Assembly: GCA_010909165.1 (NCBI GenBank)
Contig: VJWM01000068.1
Coordinates: 1,364,001-1,428,000, forward strand
DNA: 64,000 nucleotides
Direction of reading: 5' to 3'
Origin: Anthoceros angustus
Lineage: Eukaryota; Streptophyta; Anthocerotopsida; Anthocerotales; Anthocerotaceae
Shown here: positions 47,909 to 61,160 of the stretch, piece by piece
Position numbering within the stretch: the first letter of the stretch is position 1
How the letters are laid out: each line of letters begins with the position of its first letter
Translations under genes and position numbers: made by a program
The notes under the pieces: model-generated
Told to the model about the DNA's origin: nothing
The model's database searches: none
The model's input: the letters and a program-made list of their open reading frames with translations, nothing else

Positions 47909-48735
47909 CTTGGTATTGTTCTAAAAGACTTCCAAGAGTCCGAACCCACCAGCGCGTCACCCCGCAATGCACAACGTCCTTCACCCACAACAATCACCAC
48001 TAACAAAAGTAGTCTACCACTCATCAGGTGTGTGACACAAGAGGGAGTCATTCGTGATCCAAGCAACCCCAGGCTCGTCTCTTGTTAGCTTTTACGTACG
48101 TCGATCGAAAAGGGATCTTCTGCTGAGGTAACGGTGGAATGTGGGTGACGTCTGTTTGCAGGCAGCACCGGAATTTTCTCTGTGTAGGTTTCTTATTGAT
48201 CACGCAGCTGCTTTGTATGATCTACAAAGCAGCTGCGCGAGTATAGAGACAGCAGGGTGGACTATGTTCTGGTGAAAAGTGGCAGGCCCATATTATCTCG
48301 ACACTTGGCACGAGGGATGCTGGAGTCGGGCTCCGCTCAACCCTGACACCTGTTTCCAGCAGAAGCCTGCGTCGGAACCCAGCAATCACACGAGGGCTGC
48401 GCATTGAATATCCTTTATTCCTCTCGCACCTGCGTGTCTGCAATCTTCTCCTTCGACGGGCTGGATTCTGTTGCGAAGCACCGGGTCCCTATTGTTTCGG
48501 GGCGAGAAGCCACAGTGTTGCGTTTACGTGGGAAAGAGACCCACGTAGCCGTATTTTGTCCACTGGTCTTGTTCTGAGCACTTGTATATGCAAGTCTATG
48601 CTACAGACGTGTTCCGGTGATGGCGTGATCTTCCTGGATGTCGGATACTGGAACTGAGCGTGGACTTTAAGCGTCCAATGATGTGAATGCCCTGGAGTCG
48701 TAGCTCCTTTAGGCAGCTCGGCTTCCTCGGGTGTT
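47909..48735. other. Intergenic with a perfect hairpin
   Basis: About 830 bp between the HARBI1-like gene and the DDHD phospholipase, both on the plus strand. It holds the 3' flank of the first, a 15-bp perfect inverted repeat (48203-48237) and the promoter of the second. Confidence 0.5.
48203..48237. repeat. Perfect 15-bp inverted repeat with 5-nt loop
   Basis: CGCAGCTGCTTTGTA (48203-48217), loop TGATC, then its exact complement TACAAAGCAGCTGCG (48223-48237). It would form a stable hairpin in RNA or a cruciform in DNA. It lies about 295 bp after the HARBI1-like stop and may mark a 3' end, a small-RNA precursor or a short transposon end. Confidence 0.85.
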
Positions 48736-51700
48736 ATGGCGGACAATTCTGACGAAAAATTGCTGGACTCGGGTCCAAGTTCTTCGGCCATGCCCGTGTC
48801 GCCTTCCACAGGTGGCACGGGTGAGGATTCGGTGCACAGCGCCACACCAGATTCTGCGCCTTCGAGTCCTGCTGCTCTGAATTCCCCGTCGACCTCTGGG
48901 GAGAAGCAGCTCCCAGGCGGTGAGAAATTGTCGTTCAGTCCGTCTCCACCAAAGTCTTCTTCTGCATCCGGTTCAGACTTTGGGAATGAGGATCTTGCTG
49001 GCGGCAGCCAGTCATTTTCTTCTCCAATGTTTGCGAAATATCGTCCTGTGACCAAGAGCCCTTCGGATGGAGCGGAAGTGCGATGGTACTTCTCCAAAGC
49101 TCGCCTAGACCGTAATGGTACTTCCGCTTCCTTTCTCTTGTGATTGCAGTAGTTTAGACAGGCCACGACAGGTGCTCGTTTCTGCGCATTTCCTTTGCGC
49201 GGTGACATTGCCAAATTTAGGTTAACTCATAGACCACTAAAATCTTTGGGCTGGAGAAGAGGAGGTTGCAGAGCTCAGTGTTCTGCATCTCTGTTTCAAG
49301 GTAATTTGATATGTTGTAAGCAGCTGCATAGTAGACAGATTCGGAATTTTGAGCTGGTAGCATGGCAGTTTGCTTTAGTGACTGAGCAATTTTCTGTTCT
49401 GGTTTCTCGAGTTTGTTGCCTGGACGTCACTTTGCTGAGCAGAAAGGGACTATCTAGGTGACATGAGTGTCAGAGGTCTTCGGGCTCTGTCTTTCTAGGC
49501 GAGCTACATTTTGACCACTTCCTTTTCTGTCTGGTTCTGTCAGTCAAGTTTGGGATATGATGGAATGATGTATGATGGGGATAGGGTCTGGGTTGCAGAC
49601 GTTGCAGCGAAAGTGCCAGCAACAGACGTAGTGGGGAAAGCAGAGTATTTGCGTTTCAGCAAGCGTGATTCTCTATCCCTTGAGGCAGCTTTCCTCCAGG
49701 TTAGTTTTTCAAGATGACTTCCTCGGCAGTTTTCAAACTTTTGATTTGTGCTTCCTCTTGCACAATTTGTGTGAAGCTATTGTGCGAAACGATACTGGAC
49801 CTTAGATTCTCAACCGTGCAATGTGCTCATGTTGATGATGCACATATTTTAGCGGGAGGAAGAGCTGGTGTCAGCATGGTGGAAGGAATATGCGGAATGT
49901 AGTGAAGGTCCCTCTGCTTCTGGTGTACCATCACATGTGGAAGGCCCTGGAGATGTTTCGCCCCCTGCTGAATCTTCTGAGAGGTCCCTTTCTTATGGCC
50001 ATGGAAAAGATTCCTTTTCATCCAAACGCGAAGGTCTACTACAAGATGAAGAGGAGAATGTGGGAGTGATGGTCAAAGGTGGACTCCATGAGGTAGACTG
50101 TTCTAGGAACAAAACACCAATATTGTTATTCAGTGTAGGTCGGATTTCTCCTCTGGTGGAGCGGATGACTAAGAAACTGGGTACAGGAGCTGATGACTTT
50201 GGCCGGCTTTGGTTCTATGCATTTGAGAGTTGGCTATATTCTCGTCAAATGTAGCATGATGGTGAAACCCATGTTCCAACAGGTTGACTTACTCAAGAGG
50301 CGATGTAAACCAGTGTACTGGAGGGGAGACAACATGCGCGTGCTGCGAGGGCATTGGTTTGCTCGTAGGACTGGACTTGATTGGTTGCCACTGCGCGAAG
50401 ATGTAGCTGAGCAGCTTGAGTCTGCCTATGCAAGCCAGGTGAATCCTGCGCTGACACCTCACCTAACTCCATTTACTAAATGAAAGGCGTTCACCTAGAT
50501 TTAGGATCATTGTTGTCCATTCTGAAGGAGCTTCCAGATGGTTTTCTTCAACAGGTGTGGCGAAGGCGGTCTTACCAACCTTCAGGGCAGTTTGCTGCTC
50601 GGGTGAACCTAAAAAGTTCAACACAGGTCTGTCTCTCAGGGTTTCGTTTTGGATCTCCACGTCCCACTGAACAGTCTAGTGCTGAAATGAAGAAGAAAGG
50701 TCATTTATGGAACCGAGTGGGATTCAATAGCTGCGTGAAGTGCTTGCTAGAAGCTTTTATTTATTTTTTTGATATCTCCTGCAGGGACTCCATGCTCTGT
50801 TTTTTGGAGAGGATGATACTTGGGAAGCTGTGCTGTCTATTGATGCTACTCGTGTGGCTTCTGTCCTGGGAATACGGGGGACTGGGTTCAAACTGCGGCG
50901 TGGATTTTCACCTTCAGAAGCTGCTCAGCCTAGTCAGGTACTCACTGATGTACAGAATACTGGCCATCCTAACCCTTTGTACTGATAGTGGGACCATGCA
51001 GTGTTTCGTTGTAGTATGTGTGGGTATCTGGTGTAGAAATGCTGTATCTACGTCTCCTCACATCTCAAATTCCTACATATGGCTGCCTGTATTTGTTGCT
51101 TCCTGACCTGACACCAGCAACTAGCCTCCCTTTCTGGATACTGTGAAAGACATTTAAATCTCAAACTTGAACGTTTCCTATCTGCAGGAGGAGCAGGCTC
51201 AGCGTAAAGAGGAGGATATGGATGATTACTGCTCAGAGGTTTGTCAGCTCTCCCTAAATTTTTTCCTTGTCCTTCTGATTGCACAGTGGCACTAAGCGTG
51301 GTCGCATGCCATGTAATGCATTGTATTCACAAAACAGCTGTAAACTGGATCAATGCTGTCATGTACGAAACTATGCAGGTTCCTGTTCAACATGTTGTAT
51401 TTATGGTGCATGGCATTGGTCAAAGACTAGAAAAGGCCAACCTTGTAGATGACGTGGGCACATTTCGAAGAACTGCAGCTGCCATGGCAGAACAACATCT
51501 TACTGTGCACCAGCGAAATGCCCAGCGGGTCCTGTTTATACCTTGCCAGGTAACTTCTGTCGTAGACTTTCCTTATACAGATGGTGTAGTTTTGTCTGTA
51601 GGTTACGTGTTGAAAAAAGATATATCTGAGATCTGTGACCTCTCTGCAGTGGAGGAGGGAGTTGAAGTTGCGTGGTGAAACTGCAGTGGAGAATTGTACC

Positions 51701-54221
51701 CTGGATGGTGTTAGAGCACTGCGTACGATGCTTAGTGCCACTGTACATGATGTGTTATACTACATGAGCCCAGTTTTTTGTCAAGACATAATTGACTCGG
51801 TAGACACTTTACTATCTTTTGAATTTACCCTGAAGGGATAACAAGCTATTGGTGCAATCTGCGACTAATTGGTGTACCTGTACTGCAATGGTGTAAAGGT
51901 TTCATCCTCTCTAAACAAGCTTTACAGAAAATTCATCAAAAGGAATCCAGGCTATGATGGCAAGGTGAAGTAGATGGCATTGAACTCCTCAGTGCATGAT
52001 GGGTTTCAACTTCCCACCTATCTGATATTACTTCGAATGTGTTCTGTACTTTCAGATTTCCATTTATGGCCATTCACTGGGGAGTGTGCTTTCTTATGAT
52101 ATTCTCTGTCACCAACGTGATTTGGTTTCCACGTTGCCTATACAAGAAGTAACACCTGCCACATCTAAGGAGTTCAAGGAGTCTCTTACTACAACAGAAT
52201 CTGTTCCTGGAATGGACAACTCTGACTCAGATGAGGAGAAGCAACATACTATTACGCAGCAAATGGAAGAGTTGCCAGCTACAGGCAGAGACCCAGGCCT
52301 AGGAGACCATGATGTAGAGCTAAACAAAGGGGATCCTTCAGAGTTGGAGAGTCTCAGAGAACAGGTGACATTTCTCTGGTTGTAGTAGAACATGTTAGTG
52401 TGTCAGGGATGCTGCAGGACGTTGGCCCTTCCCATGTTCGGAGTGCTTATGGAAGGCCACATAATCTTGACAGGTAGCTGCTCTTCAAGCAAAGCTTCTG
52501 GCTTTAGAACAAAAGTCTCAGGACAAGGTGCAGACGCCCCCAGGGGATCTCAGTGAGAATCGCAGAAAGGGGGTGCTTCAAGATTCCAAGCTTTCTCGAA
52601 AAGGCAGCAGCAGCGAAATGCGAGACCAGTTAACTAACAGTGATTCCCTTTCAAGTTCACGAAAGCACGATTTTCAGATCTCATACACCAAGTTAGAATT
52701 CGAGGTGGGAAATGTCTAGGAGCAGAGGTGTTACACCACTGAGGGTGGTGTGAACGCTAAGCTGAAAGGTCTTTTGTGGCCGTCTTCAAGGGCTAATGTC
52801 TGGTATGCTGGCAGGTTGATACTTTTTTCGCTGTTGGATCACCCCTGGGTGTCTTTTTGTCTCTCAGAAATATTCGGCTCGGAACAGGTGTAGTTTATAT
52901 TGATTGAGCGTTTGCTTCAAGTCGAGTTTGACGCACACTCCTTGCAGTTCACGGTTACCAGGAGCATTAGTCTGATGTCAGCACTTGTGATCCAGGGGAA
53001 GGACAAGAATACTGGGAAGATGACACCATTGAGGAAGAGCTGCCAGCTTGTCGACAACTGATGAATATATTTCATCCTTATGATCCTGTCGCCTACCGGT
53101 ATGTTTTATGTCCCATCGTCTAGTTCTGGTAAGGCGAAACCTGCTCTCGTATAACCTTACGTAATTGTGGAGTGAGGCAGGATTGAACCTCTTGTTTGCA
53201 AGGAGCTGGTGGGCATAAGACCTGTTTTTGTACCGTATCATAAAGGAGGCAAGCGTATACACATTGGCATGCAGGTTTTCCACGTATAACTTACCGCACT
53301 TTGTTGCTTGTAAGATAAAAAGTTTCCTGTGTGATTGAGGACACGTGTGCATGTATGTCTTCAGGAGCTGGGAGAGAACTTGTCCGCTCAGTCGAAGGCA
53401 ATTGTGAGCTCTATAACATCCGTGAGGGTGAGTTTACGCGTGCACTTGGGTTAGCTGTAACCGACTCTGTAAAGTAGCTCTGTCTTCACTCTCTTTCTAA
53501 TTGATGATTGCTTTCCGCTCACCAGACTCGGATGGCAAGTGCTTTTTCCTCTCCATCTGGTGAAAAGAAAGGTATCCGATCGACCAACGGGTGCAAAACA
53601 GCTCTGGCTTACCGCTCTGGTGATATTGTATCCTCTGATGTTGGCTGTGGTTCTGTTTATGCAGATGGTTCTGATTCAGATGATGTGAAACCAACGTATG
53701 GCTCTTTAATGATGGAGAGGTTAACAGGGAATCGTCACGGCCGGATTGATCATATGTTGCAGGTGTGCAGCAATTGCATCGACCATGCCATGACTACTGC
53801 CTGCATGTCGTAGTAGATCAAAGCAAATGCCACCTCTCCAATCCTGACGTGCACTACTTGTGATTTGCAGGACGCAACTTTTGAACATCAGTACATTGCA
53901 GCCATCAGCTCTCACACGTATGTCTAGATGGATTCGCTGTCTCCTGTGTGTGTGCTGACCGATCGCGTTTGAGCGATTTCGTCGTTCTCATATGCCTCTC
54001 TGGTGTCCAGGTCGTACTGGCAGGATCACGACACTGCCCTTTTCATTGTCAAGCACCTGTACAAGGACTATCCCGAGGAGAACCCTGCGTCGGACATTCC
54101 TGGTGACGGCACGCTGCAAGGCGACATGGATGGCGCTGAAGATGAAGCGGCTTTTACATTTTTTGGTAAAGAAGAGCTAGTCGCAGCCATGGCAAACGCA
54201 GAGAGGGCTGGTACTCCTTGA
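48736..54221 (+). CDS. SGR2: DDHD-domain phospholipase A1, SGR2-like
   Basis: Homologue of plant SHOOT GRAVITROPISM 2, a phosphatidic-acid-preferring PLA1-type enzyme acting at the vacuole/endomembranes. Nineteen exons: 48736-49117, 49599-49699, 49853-50092, 50283-50438, 50555-50626, 50785-50937, 51188-51238, 51379-51549, 51650-51799, 51899-51964, 52056-52364, 52474-52704, 52815-52887, 52996-53098, 53181-53274, 53365-53427, 53526-53762, 53871-53917 and 54011-54221. All are GT-AG and sum to 969 residues, near the family's ~930. The disordered N-terminus leads to EVRWYFSKARLDRN, ELVSAWWKEYAECSEGP and VVFMVHGIGQRLEK. The lipase elbow is YGHSLGSVLSYD (Ser521). The DDHD region is FFAVGSPLGVFLSLRNIRLG, IFHPYDPVAYR and SYWQDHDTALFIVKHL. 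No break was found. Confidence 0.95.
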
Positions 54222-55572
54222 AATGAATCTGCTCAATTTCGGAGTGGTTCTCGAGTCTGTGCCAGACTATGAACGGACGAAGAAATACTGTGGGAACTTC
54301 TAGGGTTTGTCCTCGTGAACATGAAACGTAGAAGCCCTCGGGATCACCGCTTCCCGCCCAATCCCTATGCTCCTTCCTAGTCCGCAAGATAACTACATTC
54401 TTCCTACACACATCTGAAATTTGAGCAGTAGGTTCTTTGTCCGTCTCCTCCATATCCCGTTGCGGAAGAACTGCGTCCGCCAAAAAGCGTTCTCGAAATT
54501 CGCCATCCCTTCATTTACGGTTCCACGCGGACATGCCCTATCCGTACTGGACTGATCGCAATCCTCATAAAAAAAGGTGGTCGTAAATGTCCATTCAATC
54601 CGAGTCGAAACTCCTTCGATGAGCATTTATGGAGAGAGCCATTGTAGAGAGAGCGTTTATGGAGAGCAATTGCCAGTTTCGCCATGGCACAACGTCTTCG
54701 CGGGAACAGCAGCAAGGCCTTCTTGCGCGGCCGCAATCCTGGCGGAAGGATATTGGCTGAGAACCGACCTCTGCCGGGGCCATCGCAGCGTCCCATGGCA
54801 TCCCGGAGGAAGTGGCACGGCTAGCGCTACTTTTCGTGGAAAATTCGGTAAAGGAGACGAAATTCTCGCCATAACTGACCAGAACTGATCTTGTCACTGC
54901 TCGGTGCTGCCATGACTGCGCTCCGGGCCTGTGGCGTGCATCAGGAGGTGAAAACGGATTCCAGGGATGGTGCTGGTGGGGTCTCAGGGGTTCTGTAGAG
55001 TGGGGATATTCTGGACGGAAGGGTGCAAGTTGCGACCCTCCTGAGTTTTTCGTTCCGGTGAGGAGATCTCGGCACTGCAAATGCTCTGCTCCGTGTGGAT
55101 TTTATGTCAGACTGGTGGGAAGAAAAGCAGGCCGAATTCCGGGGGTTGAAATATGCTACTTAAGTAATCTTGAGTGGAATTGTCTTGAAGTCGTCCTTCC
55201 AGTCGGCTTTTGGGGAAGTAGGTAGTGGGCTGGGATGTTGATCATTCCTTGGTGTGGCGCTGGGTCTGTGAAGGTTGAAGCTGGCAGATAGGGCAAGCGG
55301 TGATCTTGGATGCTTGCGTAAGCTGGAAATCTGAATTCTCGGCACCGTACGCTCCTTCGCTCATCTCAACAGGAGTGTTTCCGATGTGTTTGGAATGAAG
55401 GATTTGGAGTGCCCGAAGGATTTTCCTGGCCTTCTCAGTATCTGGGAATGCTTGTGTAGCTTGTGAGGGAAACCCTCCAGTCACCGCCAGCACATAGGCC
55501 TGGTTTCCACAGACTCTTTTTGGGACCGTTTCCGATTTGCACAACGAGCTTGTGGACGTCATTTCTTTAAGG
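54222..55572. other. Intergenic; no gene seen
   Basis: About 1.35 kb between the DDHD phospholipase and the helicase, both on the plus strand. Open frames on the minus strand lack family features. Part of the right end may be coding if the helicase begins upstream of 55573. Confidence 0.5.
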
Positions 55573-58500
55573 ATGGGCATTCTGCTAGCGCAGCCACCAA
55601 ATTCAAACCAGCAGAAAACCGAGCAGGACTACAGAGACTGTGCCAGGTCCATTGAATTCTTAAGGAAAACTCACACAATTGTTCAGAAACATGCTTTGTT
55701 GAATCAGGTGCTGAGATGGAAAATCGAGGACTTCCAGGACGAACGGTACTTTTTTAGTAAGGTGAGTTTGTCATGTAGGAAGTGAGGGGTGCTTGTAGGC
55801 AAGGCGAACTTTGTGGTCTGATTACATCAAATCCGTGGTTGCTTTTTGCTGACATGAAGCTACTCTTGGCTGTAGGTCACACACATACCTCTTGAGTATG
55901 ACTCGGTGGGGAAATATCTGAGCACCTTCCAGTCGCCGATGGTAGAAGAAATTCGAGCTGAACTGTCTAAAGGCTTCAAAAGGATACCTGGATCAGCATT
56001 TGTGTCTATCAAGATTCAGAAAGTGGACGAATCTGTGACACCAAAGTTCCCCCCGAACTTCACCTTCAAAAAGTGCGACATTCCAGAGGCCAACCCTGAT
56101 GTAGTCGACCTCCGGATTCGCGCTTCTGACTCTCAAGAATGCAGATCTCGAAATATTAGTGGTTCTGTTCTTGAGGAATTTATGGGTTCGGATATTGTCA
56201 TGATTTCCAATGTATCACCAAAGTACTTGTCCAATGGAGGGTGGAAACGCCCTGCATGCCACTATGCTATAGGAGTGCTGAAGCACAGGGGCGATCGAAC
56301 AGATCCACGGCTTCGGGCCACTGTCTACGCCGAGAAGGGAGGTGCGCTTGCGGAAGCTCTAAATAGTGGCATCCGCAACAGATCTCGCTGGTTTGCAATC
56401 CATCTCAGCACAAGCTTTGCTCCGTTTGTGAGGATATGGGAGGCTCTACGACCTCCGATTGCTTATTTGGCCGTTCTGGAGCGTTCGCTGCAAGTTATTG
56501 AGGAGGTGTTGATCTGTGGACGCTACACACCACAGGTAACCCTATGTGCCACTACAGTGAGAATATGCTGGCTTGAATTTATTCTCTAAACAGATGAGCT
56601 TATGATTTATTCGCCTTGCAGATATCTGCAGAGCGCTTCCCGAACTCAGAGATTGAGAGTTACTGCTTTCGTCAACGAAAGCTGAATGAATCTCAAACCC
56701 ATGCCATAAGAAGCACAGTTTTCAACCTGCTCCAGGGCCCAGAGGCAGGGCCTCTGAGGCCCCAGATAAAAATCATCCAGGGTCCTCCTGGAACAGGGAA
56801 GACTTCGACAATCATCTCTCTGCTTTCTATTCTTGGCTCTTTAGATCCAGGAGACGCTGATGCCGAGACTCCTTTTCGTACTTTAGTTTGTGCACCCACA
56901 AACAAAGCTGTAAGTGAACTTGCTAGCAGACTTATAGAGTTTTTTAAATTCATTGGGTCCAGCATCCTGACTTCTCGCCAGGCACAACAGCCGACTCAGT
57001 TTGCACATTTTCATACCAGTTTGAGCATAGGTGGTAATAGAAGGCTCTGTTCTCCATTTCACTTAGGAGACATCGCTATGGTAGGTAACAAGGACAGACT
57101 TCCTATTGCGGGCACTCTCTTGGAATCAATATTTGTTCCTGCCCGAAGTGAGCGTTTGATTCCTGCCTTATCCAGATTTGATATAGCAAAGCAGAAGATG
57201 CTTCAGCTCTTGCAGTGCAGTTTTCTGACTTTGCAGATGAAGAAGTTCCACACAGAGGCTGAAAGGTTCAGTTACATGGATTCTGTCAAAAATGATATGG
57301 AGGGAGTGGCACCCGAGATGCTGGTAGCAACAGAGGTTATACTGCATGATTTGCCTGCACATTACCTGTCCCCCAGTGCTCGGCAGACTTTATGGGATGC
57401 TTATGAGACTCTAGACGATATTATGAAGCTTCCTCCCTTGGAGAATCTGTCTGAGAACGATAGGAAGACCTCGTATGAGATTATAAGCAACTTCACTGAC
57501 ATGACAAAGCACTTCTGCAAGTGTTTACATGATATCCCTGGGTCCTTCAACCCTTTTTTGCACGAGAAAAGGCTGACGGATACCGATGTTGAGCTGGAGG
57601 ATTTTTGGGAACTAGAGTGTGTCAGGCATGCCAGAATCGTATTTTGCACCGTGTCTTCAGCAGGCGTTAGGTGTGTGAAGCAAGGAGCTCCGTATGATTG
57701 TGTCATAGTTGATGAAGCGGCTCAGCTTGTAGAAGCTGAAACAGCAATTGTGTCCCAGCTGGGAGGATTAAAGCAATTAATACTGGTAGGGGATCACCAG
57801 CAGCTTCCCTCGACGGTCGTGAGCAAGGTAAGGTAATGGTGTTCGTGATTTGGTGAACATACATAGTGTAAGCTGACTGAAATGTATTCCCAGTTCGGCT
57901 GACTTAACAGAGTTGGTAGCATAGGCTTCTCGATGAACTTGCTGCATGGTGGATGATAATGTGTGCCTGTCCGTTTTCAAGCATTCTCTAATTGCATTTT
58001 CCCTTTCAAAGTGCAGCTTGCTGAAAATTGCGGCTATGGACGAAGCCTCTTTGAACGGTTGCTGAAGCTGAGGCAGGATCAACCATGCCACTTGCTAAAT
58101 GTGCAATACAGGATGCATCCAGATATTTGTTTCTTCCCAAATGCGACTTTCTATAATGGCCTTCTTTGCAATGGCTCAAATGTTAGCCAGTCCGAGTATC
58201 AAAAGCCGTTGCAATTGTATGGTCCTTATATGTTTTTGAATGTCAAGGACGGAGTCGAAGACGGAGGTCCAAATAACACAAGTAAAATTAACCATAAGGA
58301 GGTTGCGGCGATTGTCAACTTAGTTAAATTGCTTCAGACTGGTGAGCCACTCGTTAGCCTCATCGCCCCATTGATGCCTTCTTGAGCCTGAAAAGCTTGT
58401 CTCATAACCCGGAACTCTGTGACGACAGGGAAAGACAGCTCAAGGTTGAGCGTTGGTGTGATATCTCCATATTCGGGGCAAGTGGAGTGTCTGAAGAAAC

Positions 58501-60215
58501 AGCTTAAGACGACGAGCAGGCAAAATGTGGAAGTGAACACGGTTGATGGATTTCAAGGAGGGGAGAAGGATGTAATAATCTTTTCGACAGTTCGAGCCAA
58601 TACGGGGAGGCATATTGGATTTCTAAACGACCATCGGAGGCTGAATGTGGCACTAACTCGTGCAAGGTGCCTATTTTAAGCCAACCAGAGCTCATGTTAT
58701 AGCGGTCTTGTAGGATTATGCGTGAAACATGTAGATTTTTTATTACTGCTAACTTCGTCCTCGTCCCCTTGGTATGCAGATACTGTCTCTGGATTGTCGG
58801 GAACGCAGATACGCTGGGAGCTGCCGATAGATTGTGGTCGAGACTGCTGAAGAATGCTAGAATCAGGGGCTGTTTCTGTGACTATGATTGGCCAAGGGAG
58901 AGTAAGGGACTCCTGGGATTGGAAACTCCGGCAAACAGATTGGAAGCTCCGGCACACAGATTGGAAGCTCCGGCACACAGATTGGAAGCTCCGGCAAACA
59001 GATTGGAAGCTCCGGCAAACAGATTGGAAGCTCCGGCACACAGATTGGAAGCTCCGGCAAGCAGATTGGAAGCCCCGGTAAACATATTGGAAGCTCCTGC
59101 AAACAGATTGGAAGCTCGGGCTAACAGATTCGAAGCTCCGGCAAGCAGAGCAAAGGTGGAGGCACTGAAATCGAAAAGAATCTATAGGCCTCGGGCTTCC
59201 ACTTGCTCAGAAGTGGAAGCCTGTCAGAGTTCGGAAGTGGGCAGCTCTCAGAGTTCAGAAGTGGGAAGCACGCACGGCTCAGAGGTGGAAAGCACGCAGA
59301 GTTTAGAATTGGACAGCACACAGAGTTTAGAAGTGGACAGCCCGCAGAGTTTAGATGAGGACAGCATGCAGAGTTTAGAAGCGGACAGCACACAGAGTTT
59401 AGAATCGAACAGCACGGATAATTTAGAAGGGGATAGCACTGAGAGTTTAGAAGTGGACAGCACGCAGGGCGTCGGACAAGAAAATGCAGGCTCAGGAAGG
59501 AAGCTGCGTTTTGAAGAGCTCTTCAAGAGCGCTAGGTGGAAGGTAAACGTGTCCTTTTCGGAGCTGTTTGTAGCTTGTGATAATAATACCAGATGTGCTG
59601 TTTCTGCATGTCATGCTTGTGCATTATAATGACCTCCTTGTGGCATGCAGATGTTCTGGAGTGAGGAGGTGAAATTGAAATTGGATCGACTTGCCTCAGA
59701 TGCGTCTGAGCAAGTAATGGAGGAGATTTTACGATTGGCAAATGGTCTCAGGCCAGCGTCCTTGGTGTCTTATCCGACTTCCTCCAAACCCGTATGGGTA
59801 CTGGAAGGAGCAAACTTCCATGTGGTTTGGACCATTGGCATCGAACAGGTGGACGACGAGTTCATACAAATGTTGGAGGTGTGGGATGTGGTAGAGAGCA
59901 GATCCCTTGTGCAGGAGCTGGTGACCATCGTGGAGCGCAACTTCTCGACCTATTCTCCAACATACGTGAACTACTGCCTGACAGTGACCCACGACAGGTT
60001 CCATTCCCACACCTGTGTCTCACCTCGCTCTTTTCTTCCATCCTCCCTTGCCCTAACCCACCCCATGCCTGCATCCCTCCAGATGTGCCGACGAAGAGAC
60101 CGTCATTCCAGCACGGTGGAAACCTGAGAATCCAGCACCACCCGAGAAGCCGTCAGAGCAGCTGCCTTGCGAGGAGAACCTGGCAGAATCATTCAGCGCA
60201 ATAGGCTGGGAGTAG
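55573..60215 (+). CDS. SF1B RNA/DNA helicase, SEN1/UPF1-like, with tandem-repeat tail
   Basis: Eight exons: 55573-55761, 55876-56535, 56622-57827, 58017-58341, 58429-58666, 58780-59542, 59651-59997 and 60083-60215 (GT-AG), giving 1286 residues in one frame. After an N-terminal region ([26 protein letters not shown]) come helicase motifs: Q-like LNESQTHAI, Walker A GPPGTGKT (residues 337-344), [62 protein letters not shown] and [17 protein letters not shown]. This matches the plant SEN1-like P-loop group. Exon 6 adds two in-frame repeat arrays, about 920-997 (7-residue LEAPANR) and 1015-1103 (8-residue SLEVDSTQ). A 3' domain ([20 protein letters not shown]) ends in [10 protein letters not shown]-type sequence. 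The start could lie slightly upstream. Confidence 0.9.
58919..59152 (+). repeat. 21-bp coding minisatellite (LEAPAxR), ~11 copies
   Basis: Direct 21-bp units such as TTGGAAGCTCCGGCAAACAG in helicase exon 6. Each encodes a heptad LEAPA(N/H/S)R. Later copies carry substitutions ([14 protein letters not shown]). All differences keep the frame. Confidence 0.95.
59206..59470 (+). repeat. 24-bp coding minisatellite (SLEVDSTQ), ~11 copies
   Basis: Second, unrelated array in the same exon, about 55 bp after the first. Units of 24 bp such as AGTTTAGAAGTGGACAGCAC encode acidic Ser-rich octads; early copies are SSEVGSTQ-like and later ones SLEVDSTQ-like. Confidence 0.95.
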
Positions 60216-61160
60216 GAAGTTGGGATTCGTGTCTTGTAGTTAGGGTTTTGGTGGCACCGGGAAGCCTGGACGCCTGATGAGCTTGCGGCCTCCTCCTGTT
60301 CAGAGGTTCAGAGAGGACCACAATATTGGAGCGCATCCCAAAAAGGGACCCACGTATCACGTCTCCATTGGCTTGCCTTGTCGCAATCGCTAGGATGGCG
60401 GGACTTTCTGGGAGAAAGTGTGCGCACAGACAAACGCTGACTGCGTCACCTGATCAGAGATACTGCGAGCGAACTCAACTGTCTGTTGCCTTGTCAGTTC
60501 CCACGACAACAATATCGATCCCTACTAGTACAGGACAGACACAGGTACCACGTGTTGGAAGTTGGCAAGAGGCTATGTACACGTGTCCCCTATAAGCAGC
60601 CCGGTAAAGATCCCGAGCGCGCGAGCCACGCGGACACCGCGTTTGGCACTTCACACAGATATCTGCGCGCCATTCCCGCGATCGCGGCCAGATATTTTCC
60701 GGCGCGTTCAGTCCCGGCCTGAACGGTCGCCGACCGGTGGTCGGCGCCTGCTCGTCGAGACCACGTGGCGCGGCCGTGGTGCCGGCCCCAGCCACCTCTA
60801 CGCGGAGAGCAGCAACCTGTAGCCCCCCGATTGGCCGAGCCCCCCAGGGGCAGTTATAGGCCTGCCGCCGCCGCGCTTCCCGCACCCACGCCCCTGGCCC
60901 GGCCGACACAAGCTCACTATAAGTCCAGCGGCCGCGATCCAGTCCCGAAGGCTCCCAGAGCCCGCAACGTGTTGCTCCTCATCCGAGGGCTGCAGAATTC
61001 AATCTGGCCACGGCACGCGACCCGGCCATCGCAGTTGCCACCATTTGTGCATTCGGAGCAGGCTGCGCTGCCAAACGCGAGTTCCATGGCGCCATTCGGA
61101 GGCCCAACATTAGCCAGCGATTGAAGCCCCCCGCGCTCAGCCTGCCGCTCTCGCCGAGCC
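60216..61160. promoter_or_regulatory. DOG1-gene 5' flank; GC-rich
   Basis: 945 bp between two plus-strand genes. The right half is very GC-rich and includes a short dyad (CGCCGACC GGT GGTCGGCG, about 60728-60746). It is presumed to be the promoter and 5' UTR of the DOG1 gene; no other gene is seen. Confidence 0.5.

Noticed and set aside
58863-59526. Antisense repetitive open frames over the helicase tail
   Set aside because: Mirror of the coding repeats on the plus strand; the plus frame continues the helicase with correct splice sites.
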